The notes beneath the pieces were generated by a model, which was not told the DNA's origin, ran no database searches, and saw only the letters and a list, made by a program, of their open reading frames with translations. Of a DNA stretch of 64,000 nucleotides, positions 8,477 through 16,791 are shown one piece after another; positions within the stretch are counted from its first letter, which is position 1, and every line of letters begins with the position of its first letter. This stretch comes from Edaphobacter sp. (GTDB lineage Bacteria; Acidobacteriota; Terriglobia; Terriglobales; Acidobacteriaceae). A program made the position numbers and the translations under genes. The stretch spans positions 62,001 to 126,000 of the forward strand of contig JAOAPB010000101.1 in the NCBI GenBank assembly GCA_025462645.1, in the 5' to 3' direction.

Positions 8477-8965
8477 ATGCGCATCGAGTCTTTCTTGCGA
8501 CAGAGCCCGATCTTTCAGGCGAGCCGGATCGCCCGCAAAATGGATGCTTCCCTGAACCTGATTCTTCGGGAGGAGGGGTTGACGTTCTTTGAGTCGTTGA
8601 CTCTAGCGGCTATCTTTTTTGAGAAGAAGGGGGCCATCAAGCCGTCGGATCTGGCGGTGACGTTTCAGACGACGCGCGGGAATGTGAGCCACTGCATCTC
8701 TTCTCTGGAGGCAAAGGGACTGGTGCAAAGAAGGATCGATCCGGAGGATGCGCGGGCCTTTCGGCTGGTGTTGCAGGCTGCGGGCAGGAAGCAGGCTGTG
8801 CGGGTGGTGGGGATTCTTGACCGGATGCAGGGTCACTTCGAAGAGACTGTTGGTGTGGCGAAGCTCGAAGCGATGTTGGAGCAGATGGATGCAATCGAAG
8901 GACTTTGCTCCCGCTTAGCGAAGTCGGCAACGCGAGTTTCGCGGACTCAAGCGGGTAACAGGTAG
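8477..8965 (+). CDS. MarR family transcriptional regulator, 162 aa
   Basis: The length and pattern fit a MarR dimer. An N-terminal dimerisation helix is followed by a winged helix-turn-helix at about 55-100 (IKPSDLAVTFQTTRGNVSHC, then SSLEAKGLVQRR and the wing DPEDARAFRLVL). C-terminal helices return to the dimer interface. No cysteine or redox signature stands out. Divergent transcription from the TonB receptor suggests that it represses that gene in response to an unknown small ligand. The gene starts very close to a TATAAT box and has no obvious ribosome binding site, so translation from a near-leaderless mRNA is possible. Confidence 0.85.
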   Translation: MRIESFLRQSPIFQASRIARKMDASLNLILREEGLTFFESLTLAAIFFEKKGAIKPSDLAVTFQTTRGNVSHCISSLEAKGLVQRRIDPEDARAFRLVLQAAGRKQAVRVVGILDRMQGHFEETVGVAKLEAMLEQMDAIEGLCSRLAKSATRVSRTQAGNR

Positions 8966-9039
8966 TTGTACTGCGGTATCCGTGAGAAGATTTTCTTACT
9001 GGACGTGGGTACTCAATACAAGCTTCATGGGTGGAATGG

Positions 9040-10065
9040 ATGAGTGTCGTGGCGCATGAGGCGGCTGCTCCAGCCGAACCAATCACTGGCGGCAGCCGGT
9101 CGAATATTGTCGACATCGTGAAGGGGCTTGCGATCTCGCTGATGACCTATGGGCACACGGCGCAGGGATTGAATAACCGTGGCTGGTGGTCCACGCCGAG
9201 GTTCCACTTCTCGAATGCGTTTGTCTACAGCTTTCATATGCCGGCCTTCTTTTTTGTCTCGGGCCTGTTCGTGATGCACAGCCTGAACCGGCGCGGCGTG
9301 AAGAACTTCACGGTTGAGAAGCTTAAGACGATCCTGTACCCGTATTTTCTGTGGGCGATTCTCTATGCGGTGCTGGAGCCCTTGATAACGCAGTTCAAAC
9401 GGTCGCATCACCCCTTTGACGCAAAGTTCTTTTTCGTCTCGCTGCTTGAAGGGGAGCAGGGCTGGTTTCTGTTTACGTTGTTCATGTGCCTGATGGTGGC
9501 CGTGCTGACACGCAAACTGCCGGCGTGGCTTCGTTTCCTGCTGGCGGTCGCGGTTGGAGTTTTGACGCCTGTCGGCGTGGTCTTCGGAACGGTGATTCAC
9601 GAGTTCTGCTTTATGGCGGCGGGAATGTGGGTCGGCACGCGCATTCATGTACTGGATCGCATGCGTGCGGGAACGGCAACCGCCATCCTGTTGGCGCTTA
9701 CTGCATTTCAGGCAGCGATGATTCTTCGTTTCGGGGGTGCTAACATCCGGGACTACATCCTGCTCGGACTGACGGGAACGGCCGGGTTGTGCATGCTTGC
9801 CCGGCTGATCGACCGGACAAAGATCGGAGATGGATTCGCTTGGGTCGGCCGTGCCTCTCTTGGCGTCTTCCTGATTGGGGCGTTCGTGCAGGGTGCGGCA
9901 CGAGAGATTCTGTTGCGTGTCTTCCATACGCGCGAGTTCTGGTTGCAACTGCTTGTGCCGACTATCGTCTCAACGATCATCCCAGCCTTTATCTGGTACC
10001 AACAGGATCTACTGCGGTTGGGATGGCTCTTCCACTGGCCGTCGCAAAAGACAGCGGGAGATTGA
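9040..10065 (+). CDS. Acyltransferase 3 family membrane protein, 341 aa
   Basis: A polytopic inner-membrane acyltransferase of the OafA/OpgC type. The first motif, NIVDIVKGLAISLMTYGHTAQG, contains the family's conserved histidine, followed by FHMPAFFFVSGLFV and then KTILYPYFLWAILYAV. About ten hydrophobic segments follow to the C-terminus. These enzymes move acetyl or succinyl groups from CoA donors to sugars across the membrane. The acceptor here is unknown. I prefer the ATG at 9040 (preceded by GGTGGA) over a GTG nine bases upstream. It ends 3 bases before the convergent RNase H gene. Confidence 0.82.
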   Translation: MSVVAHEAAAPAEPITGGSRSNIVDIVKGLAISLMTYGHTAQGLNNRGWWSTPRFHFSNAFVYSFHMPAFFFVSGLFVMHSLNRRGVKNFTVEKLKTILYPYFLWAILYAVLEPLITQFKRSHHPFDAKFFFVSLLEGEQGWFLFTLFMCLMVAVLTRKLPAWLRFLLAVAVGVLTPVGVVFGTVIHEFCFMAAGMWVGTRIHVLDRMRAGTATAILLALTAFQAAMILRFGGANIRDYILLGLTGTAGLCMLARLIDRTKIGDGFAWVGRASLGVFLIGAFVQGAAREILLRVFHTREFWLQLLVPTIVSTIIPAFIWYQQDLLRLGWLFHWPSQKTAGD

Positions 10066-10068
10066 AGG

Positions 10069-10752
10069 CTATTCGCGGATGATTTTGACGAAGATGCCGT
10101 CCGGGAGGGTTGTGCTGCCGAGGACGTGGATGACTCCGTCTTTGGTGAAGCCCCGAAGCATGGGATCGGGCTTGGCGTAAGGGTTGGGTGGGGCTTCGGA
10201 TTTTGTGGGGTAAGGGGTGGCTTTGGGCGGGGGTGGGGCAGGCTGGTTGGGGGCCTGGGGGCGGGTGTCGTCTCTAGGGGCGCGGCGCATTCCACGGTCC
10301 ATGGCCTCGTTGGCCAGACGATCGGCGTCCTTGTTCTTGTGGCGGAGGGCGTGGGTGATCTCGAAGGCTTCGAGTTTGGCGATGCGGTTCTTTGCCTCCT
10401 GCCAGAGAGGTTTTAGGTCGGGAGAGTTGACCTTGTACTTGCCCTGGATCTGCTTGACCATGAGCTCGGAGTCGGAGACGACGCGGAGGCGGGGGTAGTT
10501 GTGGTCGAGGGCGTACTGGAGGCAGCCGAGGAGGCCGGAGTACTCGGCGTAGTTGTTGGTGCGGATGCCGAGGAACTCGGAGAGCTCGGCGAGGACCGTG
10601 CCTTCATCGTTCTGGATAAGGGCCCCGTAGCCGGCTGGGCCGGGATTGCCGCGGGCTCCGCCATCGCAGTGGGCGTTGATCCAGTCTTTTTTAGCAGGGC
10701 GAAGGGTGGGCGTTTCGGCGAAGAGGCTGGGAATGGTGGGACGGTGGGGCAT
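10069..10752 (-). CDS. rnhA: Ribonuclease HI with Pro-rich C-terminal extension
   Basis: Hydrolyses the RNA strand of RNA-DNA hybrids. The four metal-binding acids of type 1 RNase H are present: Asp30 (HCDGGARGNPGPAG), Glu70 (NNYAEY), Asp94 (VSDSEL) and Asp144 (NKDADRLANEA). The first 20 residues are a short leader. After the catalytic domain (about 22-152) comes a Pro/Ala-rich linker (about 157-195) and a small conserved-looking tail (about 198-227, GFTKDGVIHVLGSTTLPDG). Standard bacterial enzymes are about 150-160 residues, so the tail is extra. No upstream ribosome binding site is evident. Confidence 0.9.
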   Translation of the reverse strand: MPHRPTIPSLFAETPTLRPAKKDWINAHCDGGARGNPGPAGYGALIQNDEGTVLAELSEFLGIRTNNYAEYSGLLGCLQYALDHNYPRLRVVSDSELMVKQIQGKYKVNSPDLKPLWQEAKNRIAKLEAFEITHALRHKNKDADRLANEAMDRGMRRAPRDDTRPQAPNQPAPPPPKATPYPTKSEAPPNPYAKPDPMLRGFTKDGVIHVLGSTTLPDGIFVKIIRE

Positions 10753-11020
10753 AAGGTGAGTTTACCGGGGAAAGCGATGGAATAGGGAGAGAGAACAGCA
10801 ACGGAAAGAGCAGGCAACAACAGAGGGGAGATCCTGGGGTTCTTCAACTGCGCGTTCGACAATGAAGCTAAAACGCTCATTCAGACGAGCGATACTTCGG
10901 TCGGTTTTTGCGAAAACAGGTTAAGACAACGCCGTTGGACGGGAGATGCCTGCTTACCTTTAGGTAGTCGGGTGGTCTATTGAAGTGATATCGATTTCCT
11001 GACCTCCCGGAGTCAGATGT

Positions 11021-11815
11021 ATGAATGCTGAAGCTTTAGGTATGGATTTTGGCGGCAAGCTCGCCACGCCGTCTGCAGGTGCTCGTGGTCGGCGGCCCAG
11101 CCCGTTCGCGATAGGGTTGCGGGAGTCTATGGCGGTAGAATCATTGCCAGAGATGGCAAAGGCTGCTGCCCAACCCGGTGCCAGAAATGGCGGAAAACTG
11201 ACCCAGGCGCAGATCGAGGCGCGCGCTCAGCAGCGGATCGAAGACGATGAGCTGATCCGCGAGGCCCAGAAGGGCCAACGAGCGGCCTTTGATGCCCTGG
11301 TGCGGCGATATGACCAGTCTGTGCTACGGCTGGCGCTGCATATGCTCGGCAACGAACAGGATGCGCAGGATGTACATCAGGAGGCCTTCATCAAGGCCTA
11401 CCGGCACCTGGGGAACTTCCGGTTCGAGTGCAGCTTCTACACGTGGCTGTATCGGATTGTGACGAACCTCTGCCTGGATCAGCTAAGGCGACGGAAGAGC
11501 CGGCGGGAAGACCCGGCTACCGTGCTGGACGCGAGCGGCGACGAGATGGACCTGATGGCGAATGTAACCGACGATCGGGCGATGGCGAATCCGGCGCGGG
11601 AGCTGGACCGGAAGGTGATGGGCGAAAAGATCAATGAGGCGTTGAGCAAGCTGACGCCGCGGGAACGTACGGTGTTTGAGCTGAAGCACTATCAGGGATT
11701 AAAGCTGCGCACGATCGGCGAGATGTTGAACACGACGGAGGAGACGGCGAAAAATACGCTGTTCCGTGCTACTCGGAAGTTGCGGGCTAATTTAGCTGAG
11801 TTGAAGGCTAAGTGA
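11021..11815 (+). CDS. ECF-type RNA polymerase sigma factor (RpoE-like)
   Basis: 264 residues with an unusual N-terminal extension of about 75 residues before region 2. Region 2 runs about 85-160: FDALVRRYDQSVLRLALHML, then DAQDVHQEAFIKAYRHL and FYTWLYRIVTNLCLDQLRRR. Region 4 runs about 205-260, with LTPRERTVFELKHYQGL, the helix-turn-helix LRTIGEMLNTTEETAKN and RATRKLRANL. The ATG at 11021 follows GGAG. The next gene encodes a zinc-finger anti-sigma factor and the one after it a PDZ protein, so this is probably an envelope-stress regulon leader. A small palindrome TACCT-TT-AGGTA lies at 10955-10966 in the promoter region. Confidence 0.9.
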   Translation: MNAEALGMDFGGKLATPSAGARGRRPSPFAIGLRESMAVESLPEMAKAAAQPGARNGGKLTQAQIEARAQQRIEDDELIREAQKGQRAAFDALVRRYDQSVLRLALHMLGNEQDAQDVHQEAFIKAYRHLGNFRFECSFYTWLYRIVTNLCLDQLRRRKSRREDPATVLDASGDEMDLMANVTDDRAMANPARELDRKVMGEKINEALSKLTPRERTVFELKHYQGLKLRTIGEMLNTTEETAKNTLFRATRKLRANLAELKAK

Positions 11816-11918
11816 ATACGGGTAGGGATATGAATTGCTACAGGTCTGGATACAAAGACGGGCGACACGATAGACCCGATAAGAACGACAAAATTTTGAG
11901 GCTAGTTGAGGTAGGGCG

Positions 11919-12884
11919 ATGAAGTGCGAGATGGTACAAGAGAACATTATCCTGGCGAACTACGGTGAGCTGCCGGATGAGTTCACGGAAAATTTGGAAC
12001 AACACCTTGCGGATTGTGAGGATTGTCGCAGAGAGCTGAATGCGATGCGGATTCTGGAAGAGCGGCTAGCACTGCTGCCAGTCGTGGAGCCCTCACCGAA
12101 TCTTCTGGCTCAGTCGCGGATGCGATTGGATGATGCGCTGGACATGATTCCGCCGCATGGTTTTTTTCATCGGCTGCGGACTAACTTCTTTGCCTGGGTC
12201 GGGCATGTGCAGAGTGCTCCGGCGCTGGCGACGTTGCTGGTGGGCGTGGGCTTCCTGACGGGGAACTTTATCAATCGATACCAGGTGGCGCACGCGCCGA
12301 AGCAGCTGCAGGGGCCGGTTAGGTTGAATAATCCAGCGGACGGTTCGATTGCGAATGTGACAGGGATTGTGAAGACGCCGAACTCCGAGCTGGTGCAGGT
12401 GAAGTACAACCGGGTCGTTCCGGAGTCGGTGGAGGGGTCGCTGGATTCACCGGCGATTCGAGAGCTGCTGTTGATGGGAACGAATCCGGCGACGGATAGC
12501 GGAGTTCGGGTGAACTCGGTTTCGCTATTGGCGAATGAGTGCAGAGCCGGCCATGCATGCGTGGGAGGGGCCGATCCGAAGGGGATCCGGAATCAGCTTC
12601 TGGTATCGATGCTGTACGACGAGGATGCGGCAGTTCGCCTAAAGGCGCTGGAGGGGCTGCAGCATTTTGTGGGTCAGGATCCGCGGGTGAGAGATGCGAT
12701 CGCGGAGGCGCTGTCACGCGACCCGAGCGCGGAGGTGCGCAAGGAGGCTATCGCCACTCTGGGACCGGTGAGGACCGATTCGACGGTACGGCAGGTGCTG
12801 CGAACGGTTTCGACGCAGGACGAGAATCCCTATATCCGGACGGCGTCATTCAATGCACTTCAGGGTGCGGCGGATATTCAGTAG
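11919..12884 (+). CDS. Membrane anti-sigma factor with zinc finger and HEAT-like repeats
   Basis: 321 residues. The N-terminal ZAS-type zinc finger shows the HxxxCxxC motif (QHLADCEDC, about 28-36), with an earlier Cys in MKCEMVQ. This should bind and hold the adjacent sigma factor. One membrane segment (about 98-120, ALATLLVGVGFLTGNFI) places the C-terminal part outside the cytoplasm. That part (about 165-321) has HEAT-type repeats: SPAIRELLLMG, DEDAAVRLKALEGL, DPSAEVRKEAIATL and NPYIRTASFNAL. The fusion suggests a scaffold or sensor acting on protein partners. The ribosome binding site is GGTAGGG. It follows the sigma gene by 103 bases and precedes the PDZ gene by 10. Confidence 0.85.
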   Translation: MKCEMVQENIILANYGELPDEFTENLEQHLADCEDCRRELNAMRILEERLALLPVVEPSPNLLAQSRMRLDDALDMIPPHGFFHRLRTNFFAWVGHVQSAPALATLLVGVGFLTGNFINRYQVAHAPKQLQGPVRLNNPADGSIANVTGIVKTPNSELVQVKYNRVVPESVEGSLDSPAIRELLLMGTNPATDSGVRVNSVSLLANECRAGHACVGGADPKGIRNQLLVSMLYDEDAAVRLKALEGLQHFVGQDPRVRDAIAEALSRDPSAEVRKEAIATLGPVRTDSTVRQVLRTVSTQDENPYIRTASFNALQGAADIQ

Positions 12885-12894
12885 GGGTGCGGTG

Positions 12895-14088
12895 ATGAAG
12901 TCGATGGAGAGAAAACACCGTATATCGTTTGGCGCGCTGGCCCTGGTGGTGGGCCTTGGTTTTTCGCTGGTTGGGTCCGCCTATGCGTCGCATGGTGGAT
13001 CAGGGATGTCTAGCCGTTCAACGCCCGGGTATCTGGGGGTGGAGATGCGGGATGTGAGTGGCGATCAGGTGGCGGTGCTGAAGTTGAAAGAGGCGCGCGG
13101 GGCGGAGGTCGTGAATGTGGACCACGATGGACCGGCGTGCAAGGCCGGGCTACAGGTTCATGATGTGATTCTGCAGCTGAATGGGCAGGCGGTGGATGGA
13201 ATTGATCAGATACGCCGGATGTTGCGGGAGTTGCCGGCGGGACGAACTATAAGTCTTGTGATCAGCCGTGATGGGCAACAACAGACGATATCGACGCAGA
13301 TGGCGAATCGTGACATGGTGGAGCGTCAGGCGTGGGAGCAGCGGTATAAAGTGCCTGATCCGTCGACGGCTTCCTCGTCGATCAATAGCACGCATAGTTC
13401 GCACGGTAATGGATTCTTGAGTTCGTCGACCGCGGGCGTGGTGACGAAGGGATACAAGAACTTGATGGGAGCGATGACGATGATTGTCAGCTCATCGTTT
13501 ACAGGAGCGAAGCTCGAGGTGATGGGACCGCAACTGGCGGAGTTCTTCGGGGCGCAAGGGAGCGCGGGATTGCTGGTGCGGAGCGTGGATGCGAACAGTC
13601 CTGCGTCGGCGGCGGGAATGCGGGCCGGAGACGTAGTCATAAAGGTGAACTCAGTTTCAATCGCGAGTGGAAACGACTGGACGAAGGCGATCCACGAAAA
13701 TAAGGGAAAACCAGTACCGGTGGTGGTATTGCGCGATAAGAAGGAGCAGACCTTGACGCTGACGCCCGATGGGAAGAAGCGGTCGAGTGTGGAGCCGGGA
13801 GTGGGGTTGGAGGAGTTCTTCGGCGGCGGGGAGCAGGCGGAGCGGACGCGGGAGATACTGGCCCAGCTGCAACCCCTGTTCGATACGATGGCCGGGGATG
13901 CGCGGCGGCGGATGGAGGCGGTGCGCTATTCTCCTGAGCTGGCGCGGCTGAAGGCGCGGCTGGAGGCGTTCGCAGCGAATCCTGAGCTTCAGACGGAGCT
14001 GGAGACGGCGCGGCGACAGGTGGAGGCGGCTGCGGATGCGGCCAAACGTGGGGTTGGTTTGCCGGAGTCCCGGCAGCGAATGAATTGA
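12895..14088 (+). CDS. Exported two-PDZ-domain protein without protease domain, 397 aa
   Basis: The start at 12895 gives MKSMERKHRISFGALALVVG, with a signal peptide ending near SAYASHG. The first PDZ domain is about 40-125 (GYLGVEMRDV, GPACKAGLQVHDVILQLNGQ). The second is about 195-285 (GLLVRSVDANSPASAAGMRA, GDVVIKVNSVSI). The tail (about 300-397) is helical and charged, probably a coiled coil (ARLKARLEAFAANPELQTEL). The trypsin-like domain of DegP/HtrA proteins is absent, so this is a binding or adaptor protein rather than a protease. It ends the sigma / anti-sigma operon and probably works in the periplasm on misfolded or outer-membrane proteins. Confidence 0.83.
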   Translation: MKSMERKHRISFGALALVVGLGFSLVGSAYASHGGSGMSSRSTPGYLGVEMRDVSGDQVAVLKLKEARGAEVVNVDHDGPACKAGLQVHDVILQLNGQAVDGIDQIRRMLRELPAGRTISLVISRDGQQQTISTQMANRDMVERQAWEQRYKVPDPSTASSSINSTHSSHGNGFLSSSTAGVVTKGYKNLMGAMTMIVSSSFTGAKLEVMGPQLAEFFGAQGSAGLLVRSVDANSPASAAGMRAGDVVIKVNSVSIASGNDWTKAIHENKGKPVPVVVLRDKKEQTLTLTPDGKKRSSVEPGVGLEEFFGGGEQAERTREILAQLQPLFDTMAGDARRRMEAVRYSPELARLKARLEAFAANPELQTELETARRQVEAAADAAKRGVGLPESRQRMN

Positions 14089-14189
14089 CGTGTAGCCAGT
14101 GATGTGTTTTGTGGAGTGATCAAGCGGCGGCCTTCTGGTCGTCGTTTCTGCGTGTGTGGGTGGGCGGTTCGATATACTTGAAAGTGACT

Positions 14190-15248
14190 ATGTCTTCTGT
14201 TTCTATAACTGCAACTGGCAGCCGACCGATGAGTGTGAAGCGCCGCTGGAAGGCGGCGACGCGCAAGATGCGTGAGTTGGCGTCGATCGGCTCAGCACTT
14301 GTCTCTACAGGCCACCCGTATATGGCGCATATCGTGCCGATGCGGCGGTGCAACCTGGCGTGTACGTACTGCAACGAGTTCGACGATGTCTCCGATCCGG
14401 TGCCGCTGGGTGAGATGCTGCGGCGCATCGATGACCTGGGGCGTTTGGGGACTTCGGTCATTACGATCTCGGGCGGCGAGCCGTTGCTGCATCCGGATCT
14501 GGACCAGATCATCGCGCGGATTCGCAGGACGGGCGCAATTGCGGGGATGATCACGAATGGCTATCTGCTGATGCCGGACCGGATTGAGCGGTTGAACAAG
14601 GCCGGCCTGGACCACATGCAGATCTCGATCGACAACGTGATGCCGGATGCGGTGTCGAAGAAGAGCTTGAAGGTGCTGGATAAGAAGTTGCAGATGCTGG
14701 CGGAACATGCGGACTTTCACGTCAACATCAATTCGGTGGTGGGGGGCGGGATCGCCAATCCGCAGGATGCCTTGACGGTGAGCCAGCGGGCGCTGGGGCT
14801 GGGATTCAGCTCGACGATCGGGATTATCCACGACGGCAGCGGGCAGTTGAAGCCGCTGGGCGAGGCGGAGCGCGAGGTCTGGGACAAGGTGCGTAATCTG
14901 ACGCGGCGGAGCTACTCGCGGTTCAATCACTTCCAGGAGGCGATTGCCAATGGGAAGACGAATGACTGGCGCTGCCGGGCGGGTAGCCGGTATCTGTATA
15001 TCTGCGAGTTTGGGCTGGTGCACTATTGCAGCCAGCAACGCGGGTATCCGGGGGTTCCGCTGTCGGGCTACAGGACTGCGGATGTGAAGCGGGAGTTTCT
15101 GACGGAGAAGAGCTGCGCGCCGAACTGCACGATCAGCTGTGTGCACCAGGTGAGCTATATCGACCACTGGCGGGCTCCGCAGCGGACTACGATTACTCCG
15201 GGTGCATCAGGATCGCATGAGGCTTCGGAGCTGGTGCAGATTCAGTAG
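14190..15248 (+). CDS. Radical SAM protein with Cys-rich C-terminal (auxiliary cluster) domain
   Basis: 352 residues from the ATG at 14190. The 4Fe-4S/SAM motif CNLACTYC has Cys54, Cys58 and Cys61 (CxxxCxxC). The SAM-binding GGE follows in ITISGGEPLL, then ITNGYLL and MQISIDN complete the partial barrel. The C-terminal third has clustered cysteines (WRCRAG, YICEFG, HYCSQQ, then CAPNCTISC), which suggests one or two auxiliary iron-sulfur clusters as in SPASM/Twitch enzymes. The reaction is unknown. No peptide precursor gene is visible next to it. Upstream in-frame sequence to 14109 lacks a good start. A terminator and candidate small RNA follow. Confidence 0.82.
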   Translation: MSSVSITATGSRPMSVKRRWKAATRKMRELASIGSALVSTGHPYMAHIVPMRRCNLACTYCNEFDDVSDPVPLGEMLRRIDDLGRLGTSVITISGGEPLLHPDLDQIIARIRRTGAIAGMITNGYLLMPDRIERLNKAGLDHMQISIDNVMPDAVSKKSLKVLDKKLQMLAEHADFHVNINSVVGGGIANPQDALTVSQRALGLGFSSTIGIIHDGSGQLKPLGEAEREVWDKVRNLTRRSYSRFNHFQEAIANGKTNDWRCRAGSRYLYICEFGLVHYCSQQRGYPGVPLSGYRTADVKREFLTEKSCAPNCTISCVHQVSYIDHWRAPQRTTITPGASGSHEASELVQIQ

Positions 15249-15282
15249 GTACCCCCCTCCCCCTACCTGTTGGCTAAACTGC

Positions 15283-15310
15283 TTGTATTCAATCACTTGC
15301 GCTGTATAGT
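15283..15310 (+). promoter_or_regulatory. Candidate sigma70 promoter
   Basis: TTGTAT (15283-15288) and TATAGT (15305-15310) are separated by 16 bases, a near-consensus arrangement in a gene-free stretch. Transcription would start near 15317 and run to the intrinsic terminator at 15388-15412. Confidence 0.4.
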
Positions 15311-15316
15311 TATGTG

Positions 15317-15412
15317 CAAAGTCGTCATTCTAAATGAGTTGCGGCTAAATTCTTCTCCTGATTGAAGTTACGGGTGATAATGGAAAACCCCGAGGGTTCT
15401 CGGGGCTTTCTT
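15317..15412 (+). ncRNA. Candidate orphan small RNA, about 95 nt
   Basis: The stretch between a near-consensus promoter (15283-15310) and a strong terminator hairpin (15388-15405) has no open frame with a ribosome binding site. It begins GTGCAAAGTCGTC and ends in the hairpin. I do not recognise a known RNA family. The alternative is that it is simply the 3' untranslated end of the radical SAM transcript. Promoter and terminator are visible; the RNA itself is inferred. Confidence 0.3.
15388..15412 (+). terminator. Intrinsic terminator
   Basis: Perfect 7-bp stem CCCCGAG (15388-15394) / CTCGGGG (15399-15405) with a GGTT loop, followed by a pyrimidine-rich CTTTCTT. It would end the radical SAM transcript or the candidate small RNA. 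Confidence 0.7.
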
Positions 15413-15546
15413 GATCTCTTGTTCCATTTTAGCGGATTGGGAATAACTAGTATGCCAATTCTATTTGCTTTGTTTGCCTGAAGTTAGATGGAATTGGGGC
15501 TTGACAGGATTTTTGCTGCGTCATTGGCGCTGTAGAAGAACGGACA

Positions 15547-15707
15547 ACGACAACCGCAATATGCGGGTCGTTGCGCCCTTCGGGCTTCACTCCAGCCTTC
15601 GGCAGAATGGAACCGCTTCGCGGTGGAGTTTGATGCTCGGGCTGAAGCCCGGGCCTAATCCCGAAAGGCAAGGACAAGGACAAAGCAAGGGCAAGGGCAA
15701 AAGCAAA
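15547..15707 (+). repeat. REP-like hairpin cluster with A/G-rich tandem tail
   Basis: Several hairpins stand in a row: ACGA..CCGCA-ATA-TGCGG..TCGT (15547-15571), GCCCTTCGGGC (15575-15585), CCGCTTCGCGG (15613-15623) enclosed by ACTCC/GGAGT arms (15589-15629), and GCTCGGGCTGAAGCCCGGGC (15635-15654). They are followed by an A/G-rich tandem tract of AGGACA/AGGGCA units (15667-15707). Such TTCG-loop hairpins plus AAGGGCA tails are typical of dispersed intergenic repeats in Acidobacteria genomes, as far as I know. No gene is supported from 15413 to 15857. Confidence 0.55.
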
Positions 15708-15857
15708 CTCTATTCTGTTTATTCTCCTATGTTTAGATGTTTTTGGGGCTTGATAAGGTTTTTAGCCGTCCTCCCAGATGGGACTAGTAAAGATTGGGCT
15801 GAGCTGGTTGAATTTGTTTCGGGCTGAGCTTGGCCGTTTCGTGGTGAGGAGGGGATT

Positions 15858-16523
15858 ATGCTTCGTCGATTTTTTGCCGGGATTCTGTTTTGTGTCGTCT
15901 TTACCGGGGTGGGGTTTGGACAGGCGGTGCAGGCTCCGACGCAAGGTCCGCCTCGGGCCACAAGCATGCCCTACTCGGGCGATCTATCGATCTTTGAGTA
16001 TCCGGATAGGGATAAGAAGCTGCAGATCGATCGGGTGATGGACCTGCTGGGGATCACGCCAGGGAAGAACGTCGGCGATCTTGGGGCGGGTTCGGGTTGG
16101 TTCACGGTGCGGGCGGCGAAGCGGGTGGGGCCGACTGGGGCGGTGCTGGCGCAGGACATCAATCCGGTGGCGATTGAGTTCATCGGCAAGCGGGTGGTAA
16201 GGGAGGGCCTGCCGAATGTGCGGACGGTGCTCGGGACGCCAGATGATCCGGGCTTTCCGGCGGGGAGTCTGGATGCCGTGCTGATGCTGAAGGTCTATCA
16301 CGAGATTGCGCATCCGGAGGTGGTGATGAAGCGGCTGAAGGGCTCGCTGCGACCGGGGGCCAGGGTGGGGATCATCGACCGCAATGGCAGCGGGACCGAC
16401 CATGGGCTGAACCACGGGGTGGTCGAGCGGGAGATGGGGGAGGCTGGGTACAAGCTGATGGCGACGTACGACTTCACCAAGGCGGATGGGCAGGACTATT
16501 TTCTGATCTTCGAGGTGAAGTAA
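15858..16523 (+). CDS. Exported class I SAM-dependent methyltransferase
   Basis: 221 residues with a clear signal peptide (MLRRFFAGILFCVVFTGVGFGQ). The mature part is a Rossmann methyltransferase: motif I VGDLGAGSGWFTV (about 74-86), the motif II acid in AQDINPVA, then SLDAVLMLKVYHEI and a PGARVGIIDRNG strand. Methyltransferases depend on cytoplasmic SAM, so export is puzzling, yet this architecture recurs in Acidobacteria and Planctomycetes. The substrate is unknown. The start at 15858 follows GAGGAGGGGATT. Downstream to 16791 only a promoter region for the PEP-CTERM gene is seen. Confidence 0.78.
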   Translation: MLRRFFAGILFCVVFTGVGFGQAVQAPTQGPPRATSMPYSGDLSIFEYPDRDKKLQIDRVMDLLGITPGKNVGDLGAGSGWFTVRAAKRVGPTGAVLAQDINPVAIEFIGKRVVREGLPNVRTVLGTPDDPGFPAGSLDAVLMLKVYHEIAHPEVVMKRLKGSLRPGARVGIIDRNGSGTDHGLNHGVVEREMGEAGYKLMATYDFTKADGQDYFLIFEVK

Positions 16524-16791
16524 TGAGAGGAAACAGGCAGGCAAGAGAACGGAGAAGTGGGCAAACAGTTTCTCGCATGGGCATTTATTTGCTTAGATTT
16601 TCCCAGATATGCCTGATGCTGCGGGCTCGACAAGGATAGAGCTTGTAAATATCACAGGTAATTGAGAGCCCTCTTTGGCATGCAAAGTGCTTTGAACAAG
16701 GCATCCTTACTGGTTCGGGCAATTTGTTTGTTTTTGGTGCCAAGGTGTGCCGCCTCGACTATTGAGGAAAATCTCGTACGAAGAGGAACCC

